Part shown: one piece after another, positions 57,354-64,000 of the stretch
Numbering within the stretch: position 1 is the first letter of the stretch
Layout: the number at the start of each line of letters is the position of its first letter
NCBI GenBank assembly: GCA_018350325.1
Contig: JAEVLN010000036.1
Location: forward strand, 318,103-382,102
Direction of reading: 5' to 3'
Source: Globodera rostochiensis
Taxonomy: Eukaryota; Nematoda; Chromadorea; Rhabditida; Heteroderidae
Length of the DNA: 64,000 bases
Position numbers and translations under genes: made by a program
Notes under the pieces: generated by a model
Told to the model about the DNA's origin: nothing
The model's database searches: none
The model's input: the letters and a program-made list of their open reading frames with translations, nothing else

Positions 57354-60300
57354 ATGGTATTCTCTGAAGTGGTTGGCACGCTTTCCTTTCTACAACCGCA
57401 AGGCTTATATTTTTATTTAATTTGAATTTTAAAAAACAAAATGTATTTTATTTGCAGCCGATGACGACATGGCTGATCGGCTTAACTATTATTATACGAC
57501 AACATTTCTTCTGGTCACTTCGGTAAATAAATATATTTTTTTAATATTTTTTGAATAAAACGAATTTAGGTTCTGATCAGCTTAAAAATGTACGGTGGTC
57601 GGCCCATTGAGGTAGGTTTGGTGGTGGCATAAAATAATTATAAAAAATCAAATTGTTTTTATTTAAAAAAATTTTAGTGTTGGATGCCGGCGGAATATCA
57701 AAGTTCTTGGCAAGAATATACAGGTCGTGTTGCGATTAGCAAAATTCTATAACCAAATTAATATTAATTATAGGGTTGCTCCCCGATCCCAGACTGGGCT
57801 TTACCCCCGACCCCCCCCCCCCCCCCCCCCTGACACTCCGCTCCCAAATTTAAAGGGTCGGGGAGCAACCCAAATTAATTAATTTAAATAATCAAATTAA
57901 TTAACATAATTTTAAAACATTTTGTCTTTATTTTAAAGAGATTTACTGCTTTTCTATGAACACTTATTACGCACCATTCTCTGCTGGAATCCCAAGCGAT
58001 TATGAAGGTCGGAAGCGGAACATGATTAGTTACTATCAGTGGACACCATTCTTTTTAGGTAAGTAAATTTTCAAAAATTTCAATTAATAAAATTTATTTA
58101 AATTTTTTAACAAAAAGGGTATTTTACTGAAAAGTACAAAAAATTAATAACTTAAAAAATTATGTGAAATTAAAATTATAAAAAGTTTCATTTGTTTTTA
58201 AAATCCTATTCAAATTTGTAAATCAGTTCTAGTTTTAAATTAGTCTTATTGAAAATTTTTATGGCGCTACAAAATATCCATAATAAAAAATCATTGTTGG
58301 CATTCTGTCCTAATCACTTTTGGCATTATGTGGCCTGAATTTGGCGACAAAACATCCATTTTCTCTCCATTGTTTGAATGATGATCATCAGTGTTTCTGT
58401 ACTGTTGGTGTTGTGTTGGCGTTGCTGCAGTTGTCCGGAGTAAAATTGGCGGAATGCCAAAACTTGCGGCAATTTGATTTGAGGTCGTGGCACTCAACTC
58501 TTGGCACAACATCCGCGCATATTCAACTTTTGATGGCATTTGCGCGTCATTTACAGCCATTTGATCCAACGCGTTGATGTAGTTTCTTAAATGACACTTT
58601 AATAATAAATTTTTAAATAAAATTTTTACCGTATTCGATACATTAAAATTAAATAATTTAATATATTTAATTTTGGGTCTACTTTATCATTATGAACACT
58701 TTTCGCATTTTATTTCCCTTTTTCCTATTTTTTGCGATTTTATTTTTGCAATTTCATATTTATCAAAAAATCTTATTTTGAAAATTTAATTTTTAATGGT
58801 TTTGCATTTTTTTAAATAATTTTCCGATTTTATCAAAAATAAAATAAATCCGCTCCCGAAAAATTGTTGCTAATTATTTGCCCATCAATCCAACACATTT
58901 TCTCAAGCAAAATTTGGCCGACCTTCAACCAGAGATTCCCATGATTGAGGACCCTCACTTTTGAGGACCTCCCCCCCCCCCCCACAAAAAAAATTGGGAG
59001 CTTTTGTTGTTGTCCAATCAAACATTGGGGAACCCTTTTTGCTCTAGTTACTTGAGATTTGCGATTTGGGTTAGTATAATCCGGGGAAACAAATTATTTT
59101 GACCTTGCACAAATACTGTAGAAATCATAAAAATTAAAATGTTCGCTTTGAGAAATAACAAAAAATAAAAAACCTTTTTTTGTTTGTAAAGTATATTCTT
59201 TTATAGGTAAAGGAATAAATTTTTTAAATAAAATTTAAATTTAGTAATTATTGTTATTACCTTTATTTATAATAAAACTTATTTAAACTTCAAAAAAAAA
59301 TTATTAAACCTTTTTATAATAAAATTATTATTTATTAATTTGTGTACCTAGCCAAACGAAGCGTTTCAATTTTCGAAAGTTTTTGTTGTTGATTGCACAT
59401 TGCAATTATGGGGACACGCACCTGAAAAAAATAGTAATTAAATAATTTATTTTGATTTTTAATTAAATTTTGCCATATATTTAAATTAAAACATTATTTT
59501 AAATTCATTTTAAACTCGAAAATTACGCGGAGTATGTCCAATGCTTTGTTGAGCCCGTGCATTCGGTTTCGTTCCCTGCAGTTGGCTTTCATACGACGCG
59601 ACTGCTTCTTTGACAAACATTCCGACATTTTGAAGGCAAAAAACTTTACTCTGAAAATTTAAATTTTAAAAAAATTGAATATGCAATTAAAAAATTTTTT
59701 TTTGGGAAAGGCCTTTTATGACAATAATAAAAGCAAAAAGTTTTTTTAACTGCAATTGAAAAAACATATGCCAAAATTTGCGTTATTGAAGAGACAGAAT
59801 GCCAAAATTTTGCTTACAAATAAGCAACAGATAAAATAAATGGGGTACACTGTACACATAAAGCCAAAATTTGTTCTCGACAGAGTGCCAAGAAAATTTA
59901 TGACAAAAAAAATTAATGCAAAATGCCAAAAACAAAAAATTTGCTCTTACAAATATGTGCGCGCTGCCCTGGCAACAAATGCAGAGGTCAAAAAGGCAAA
60001 AGTGCCTTTTTCATGGTGGCTTTGCCCCCCCCCCTCCCCCGCCCGCACATTATAATTAAACGGAAAGAGGAGGGTGTTCTTTTGTCCTTATGAAAATGTG
60101 CGGTGCCCGCCATTTTGGCAGAATATTTATAAGAAAAAAAATTCCATGCCGATTCTCCCGCTGCGATTTGTCCTTATGGATGTGCCATTCATTATGGCAC
60201 TTCCCCCCCCCCCCCCGGGGGGGGGGATGGCTTTTCGCCTCTCGCCGCCCCTCCCATGACCCCACAAAATTGGATTGGCACTTGATGGGCTGGATGGATG

Positions 60301-63300
60301 ATGGCCGCGGCCTACTCATAATCGGCTCCGCCCAAACGGTCCCCTTCTACCATAATACTCTCTCTACGTTATTAAGAAATGATTAGTGCAAATGAGAGGA
60401 TAATTAGATTTAAAAAATAAATAAATAATAAAATTTAAACTAAAATTAGCATAACTTTAGAATTATCAGCAACAATGTGTAATAAATGAAAATTATCTTC
60501 AAATTTAAATTTAACAAAAATATTTCAAAAAAATTTAATCTTGTCGAGACTCAATTGCTAATGATTATTTTTGTTATGATTGTTTAAAACTATATATTTT
60601 TTTTAAATTCCTGAACGTGATACAAATAATGTAGCAACCGTCAGACTTGAGGACCGATCGAGATTTTGATCGAGAATCTCGATCAGTCCGATTTCTACCG
60701 TGTAAGATGCAAATTTGGATATTTGAGCTTATCTGGCCCCTTTCAAACTCCCAAAGTTGGCCAAGGAAAATTGCATCTCGGTTCCAGGATTTCTGCAACA
60801 CACTACCTATTTTTATTTTAAAAAATCAGAAATTTCGCCAAAAAAAATTTGAAAAAGCGGGCAATTGTCGTCCGCCCTTTACTTCCATGCTCATTTGATT
60901 TTCTTCTGTCAACCAAAACTCATTCGTCTTTTTCGCGCTTTTATGGTGGCAAACGATAAAGGCGGCACAACGCCAATGGGCGACGACGTCAGCAGAAGAA
61001 TTGGATTTGCATTTTCGGGGGGGGGGGACGGGGGGGGGGATGAGTGATGGCGCCCTCTTCCCCATAATCCGTCGGCGCGGTGGTCGTCCGCCTCCCCCCC
61101 CCCCCTCGGGCGACGAGATTTTGTGATGGATTTGTGTGCCATCAACCAACGGCACCGCCTTTTTATCGGTTTCAAGTCGGTGGTTGGTCGGGGTCGACTT
61201 CGTCTTCCTCTGCTTCTGCTTGCCTCCCGCCGATGATGCTATTCTGTGTATTTATGTATTCATTGTTTTCTGTTTGTCCTGAATCGCCTGTTTCTTCTTC
61301 TGCCCGCTCGACCCCCACCCCCTCCCCCCCCCCCCCTCCCATTTTGGGGGTGCCAGTGCCATTTTGCTTTTGTTGATGACAGAAAGATTTACTGCTAACT
61401 GTCGTCGTCGGGGGGGGGGGGGGGGGATCATCATCGTCCGTCCAGAGAGCTACAAAGATATAATGTATATTGGTGAAGAGCATTGGACAAAAATAGTCGG
61501 ATTTATTAATTTGGGAATAATGGGAAAAATCTAAAAATTAGAAAAGCTCAAAATTCTTTAATTTTTAAACACTTTCTAAAGCTATTTGCACAATTTAAAC
61601 CGCGAATTCACAGCGATATTGCGTTTAAAAATTAAATTCAGAAAAAAATAGATATGCATTTTCTTGAAAAAGAGACATTTTTTTAAATTTTCGATATACT
61701 CATGCAGATTTTACTTTTAACTAAAATTTAATCATCTTTTTTAATGAAAATATGAAAAAATAATAATCCATTTGGCGTTTTAAATATTTGCTTTTTATAT
61801 GTAGGGACCGGATTTATATTTGCATATTTTTATTCCAATTAAATTTCAATGAAATTAGCTCAAAAAAGGTGTAGTTAAGTCGACATTTTGAAAATGCATA
61901 TTTTGGCCATTTTTGATGTCTATAATTCTGGCCCTAATTATAAGATAATTAAATGAATAAATAAATTTTCAGTGATTTGTGCCTTTCTGTTCTATTCTCC
62001 GTGCCTTATTTGGCGTGTGCTTTACACAAAAAGTGGAATTCGCATAAAAGATATTATCGCTTTTGCAAATGATCGATCAAATATACAGCCAAGTTTGTGA
62101 TATTTATTTAACACTAAATTAAAAAATTTAATTTAATTAACTAAATGGAAACTGTATTAATTTAAACAAAACAAAAACAAAATGCCAATTTAGAGATGCG
62201 CGAGGCTAACGTGAAGGGCATGTCAGCCCATTTGAGCTCCGTGTTTCGGCACCGTTTTCGCTTTGGGCATGGCCATCTTCACCCGTATCATCATCGCTTC
62301 TTGCGTGTGCTCAACTTACGCTTTTACGAGGCGTATTTGACCTTCCTGTACATGGGCATCAAAGTGTTGTTCTTGAGCAACGTTAGCATGCAAGTACAAC
62401 ATTTTAATTCACAAAATTGTTTTTATTTTAAATTTAAATAAAAATATAATTAGGTAGAGGCACCTGCTATTTAAATTTATTTGAGAAATTATGTTAATTA
62501 AAAACAAATACAAAAGAATGTATTTGTTGCTTGCTTTTTATGTCATTTAGTGAATTGGTAAATGATTAATTAATCGTTAATTAATTCTGCAAAATAAAAA
62601 GAAAATTTTAAAAAATAATAATCTAAATTATTAGGCTATTTGGCATGCTATTAACAGGTCCCACGGATGCCTCTTTGCCTAAAATGATTGTTTAGTATTT
62701 ATTGAATAATAAACCCCTACGATGAACAATTTGTTCTATTATTTTATTAAATTATGATGAAATATATCATTTTAAATTTTGAAAATTATTTTCAGATTTT
62801 TTTGATGAACTGGTTTTTGCAAACCAGCAACTATCGTTATTATGGCTTTGGCGTACTTCAGGATTTGTTCAACGGACGACGTTCGTGAATATTAAAGCTA
62901 AAAATTATTAAAAAAATTTTTTTGTTTAAATTTTAAATGCTTTATTCTTTTAAAAAAATCTAAAAAATGTTTTCAGCATGGAGCGATTCCGGCAATTTTC
63001 CACGCGTCACTTATTGCGACATGGATATTCGAATTTTGGGCAATGTCCAAAAACACACTGTCCAATGTGTTCTTGTTATTAATATTTTCATTGAAAAGGT
63101 AAAAAATAAGAATAATTATCAAACCTAAACAAAATTCAAATTGTAATTTTTTTATACAAATTAAAAATTGCCTTTTTATGTGAAATAAAAATTTGGAAAA
63201 CTTTTTATTTGCTTAGGATTTCAAATATTTAAGCAAATCTACATAAAAAACAGATCTTTGTTCTACTCTGGATTTGGTACAGTTTGCTGTTTGTGGTCAC

Positions 63301-64000
63301 AATTTTCAGCTTTGTCAACTGGGCTCTGTCTTCATTACCATTTGAAGCGCGAAAAAAGTATTTAATTAAAAAAATAAACAAAAAATATTAATTTTTAATG
63401 CAGATTTATTGCCCGTCGCTTAGAGCTTGCTGACGTTGAATTCAGGCGTAAAAATTTTGAAGGCGAACTGGACGAGGTTTATAGAGTTAGCCTTCATACT
63501 GTATATATATAAAAAATACAGTAGCAATTAAAAATTCCTATTTAAATTTATAATTTAAAAATTCCTATTTAAATTTATAATTTAAAAATTATTCACAGTT
63601 TGTTCGCGATTACATAAAAATGGACGGAGTTTTTATGTTACGAATGTTAACCATTCATGCGGGAATTTTGGTGTGCACGGAAGTTGTTGATTCAATGTGG
63701 GAAGACTTTATCACAAGTAATTCAAAATAAATTGTGATTTAAAAAATCGATTTAAACCGTTAAACAAATTTTTAATAAAAATTTGGGACACAAATAACTT
63801 TGGGATTCACGGTCCCGGAGCTTTTTTGAGGCCACAGGCTTACCTAACCAAAATAATTTTGTTTTTAAATCGAAATCCGGTGAATTTCACCAATTTATTT
63901 CTAGAATTGCCGTTAAATTTTAACCGTTTTTAACAATAAAACATTATTTATAAGGTCGTGCTAAAGAGCCCATCAGTCCCATCGCCTCACCTCAAAAGCC
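57354..64000 (+). CDS. innexin (gap-junction subunit), 3' end outside window
   Basis: Thirteen exons seen: 57354-57402, 57458-57522, 57570-57611, 57678-57723, 57939-58058, 61973-62092, 62194-62393, 62796-62880, 62977-63098, 63254-63357, 63404-63476, 63599-63716, 63955 to edge. Phases agree throughout. The start is [16 protein letters not shown], just after a TTTTAG that could be a trans-splice acceptor. Innexin marks: [20 protein letters not shown] (TM1), GGRPIECWMPAEY and YCFSMNTYY (loop 1 cysteines), [11 protein letters not shown] (family signature, Thr where Val is usual), [16 protein letters not shown] and [12 protein letters not shown] (loop 2 cysteines), and [20 protein letters not shown] (TM4). 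Intron 1 needs a GC donor (CAAG/gcttat). Intron 5 is 3.9 kb and contains an antisense bHLH gene. It forms hemichannels or gap junctions in the plasma membrane; the exact paralogue is not assigned. Confidence 0.93.
57771..57873. mobile_element. hAT-type MITE in innexin intron 4
   Basis: TAGGGTTGCTCCCCGA at the left and TCGGGGAGCAACCC at the right, flanked by ATTAATTA copies (57763-57770 and 57874-57881). The centre is a long C run. The AT-rich flanks make the target duplication less certain than elsewhere. Confidence 0.65.
58291..59628 (-). CDS. cnd-1: NeuroD/CND-1-type bHLH transcription factor, nested in innexin intron 5
   Basis: Minus strand, three exons: 59628-59527, 59421-59348, 58585-58291; 156 residues, in phase. 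Residues about 11-29 form the basic region and helix 1 start ([19 protein letters not shown]) with the DNA-contact Glu and Arg of the ERNR motif. ALDILR, a loop [12 protein letters not shown], and helix 2 [19 protein letters not shown] follow. The [12 protein letters not shown] string and RMHGLN are typical of the NeuroD group. The downstream [20 protein letters not shown] resembles the C-terminal region of Caenorhabditis CND-1 as I recall it, so this is probably its orthologue: a nuclear proneural factor that binds E-boxes as a dimer with a class I bHLH protein. One oddity is Cys in KANCRER, where Ala or Gly is usual. Naming as cnd-1 rests on family recognition, not a search. Confidence 0.85.
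59650..61972. other. rest of innexin intron 5: upstream region of the nested bHLH gene
   Basis: No exon supported. Poly-C or poly-G runs of 9-14 bases lie at about 60027, 60205, 61017, 61096, 61327 and 61411, with GC-rich stretches between 60.0-60.3 and 60.9-61.5 kb that stand out from the AT-rich surroundings. Long proline- or glycine-rich frames there come from these runs. The position 5' of a neuronal bHLH gene makes the GC-rich islands candidate regulatory DNA. Confidence 0.4.

Noticed and set aside
60000..61490. Proline-, serine- or glycine-rich frames in innexin intron 5
   Set aside because: They come from poly-C and poly-G runs and occur on both strands with no splice support.

Overview
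The window is nematode nuclear DNA. It is AT-rich, with many small exons and short AT-rich introns ending in TTTCAG or TTTAAG. The recognisable genes are two multi-gene chemoreceptor families (Srg-like and Srd-like seven-transmembrane receptors), a secreted ShKT-domain protein, an innexin, and a NeuroD/CND-1-type bHLH factor. The species cannot be named from the sequence. All spliced models were assembled by hand: exon phases and GT-AG (or GC-AG) sites were checked across paralogues, so they are predictions.

Layout. 1-1.8 kb: 3' part of an srg gene (A). 2.5-5.1 kb (-): an eight-exon secreted Cys-rich/ShKT gene. 6.4-7.5 kb (-): srg pseudogene B, cut off by a ~108-bp satellite that runs to 10.4 kb. 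11.2-12.9 kb (+): intact srg C. 16.3-18.2 kb (+): intact srd S1. 19.2-19.9 kb: a foldback element built of head-to-head 15-bp repeats. 20.9-22.6 kb (+): intact srg D. 23.2-26.8 kb: a broken hAT 5' end fused to srg pseudogene E, which carries two terminal-inverted-repeat elements. 30.0-32.4 kb (+): intact srd S2. 33.9-37.5 kb: a hAT transposon with a decayed transposase and an inserted Mutator-like piece. 38.0-39.7 kb (-): intact srg F. 41.1-42.2 kb: 30-bp tandem array. 42.4-44.1 kb (-): intact srd S3. 46.8-48.3 kb (+): srg H, with most of exon 1 lost. 49.7-52.5 kb (-): intact srd S4. 53.0-54.9 kb: a second, larger 30-bp array. 57.4-64 kb (+): innexin, open at the window edge. The bHLH gene lies antisense inside its 3.9-kb intron.

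The first 55 kb is an accessory chemoreceptor cluster in which two receptor families alternate. It has been reshuffled by inverted segmental duplications (20.7-23.85 kb against 36.8-39.8 kb; 27.7-29.4 kb against 44.9-45.9 kb; 20.1-20.6 kb against 54.9-55.3 kb), by apparent gene conversion, and by many short hAT-type elements, several with 8-bp target duplications and paralogous empty sites. The last 7 kb is conserved, developmentally important sequence with no receptor genes. The receptors would act in chemosensory membranes, the ShKT protein outside the cell, the innexin in gap junctions, and the bHLH factor in neuronal fate specification. Nothing suggests these genes form one pathway.
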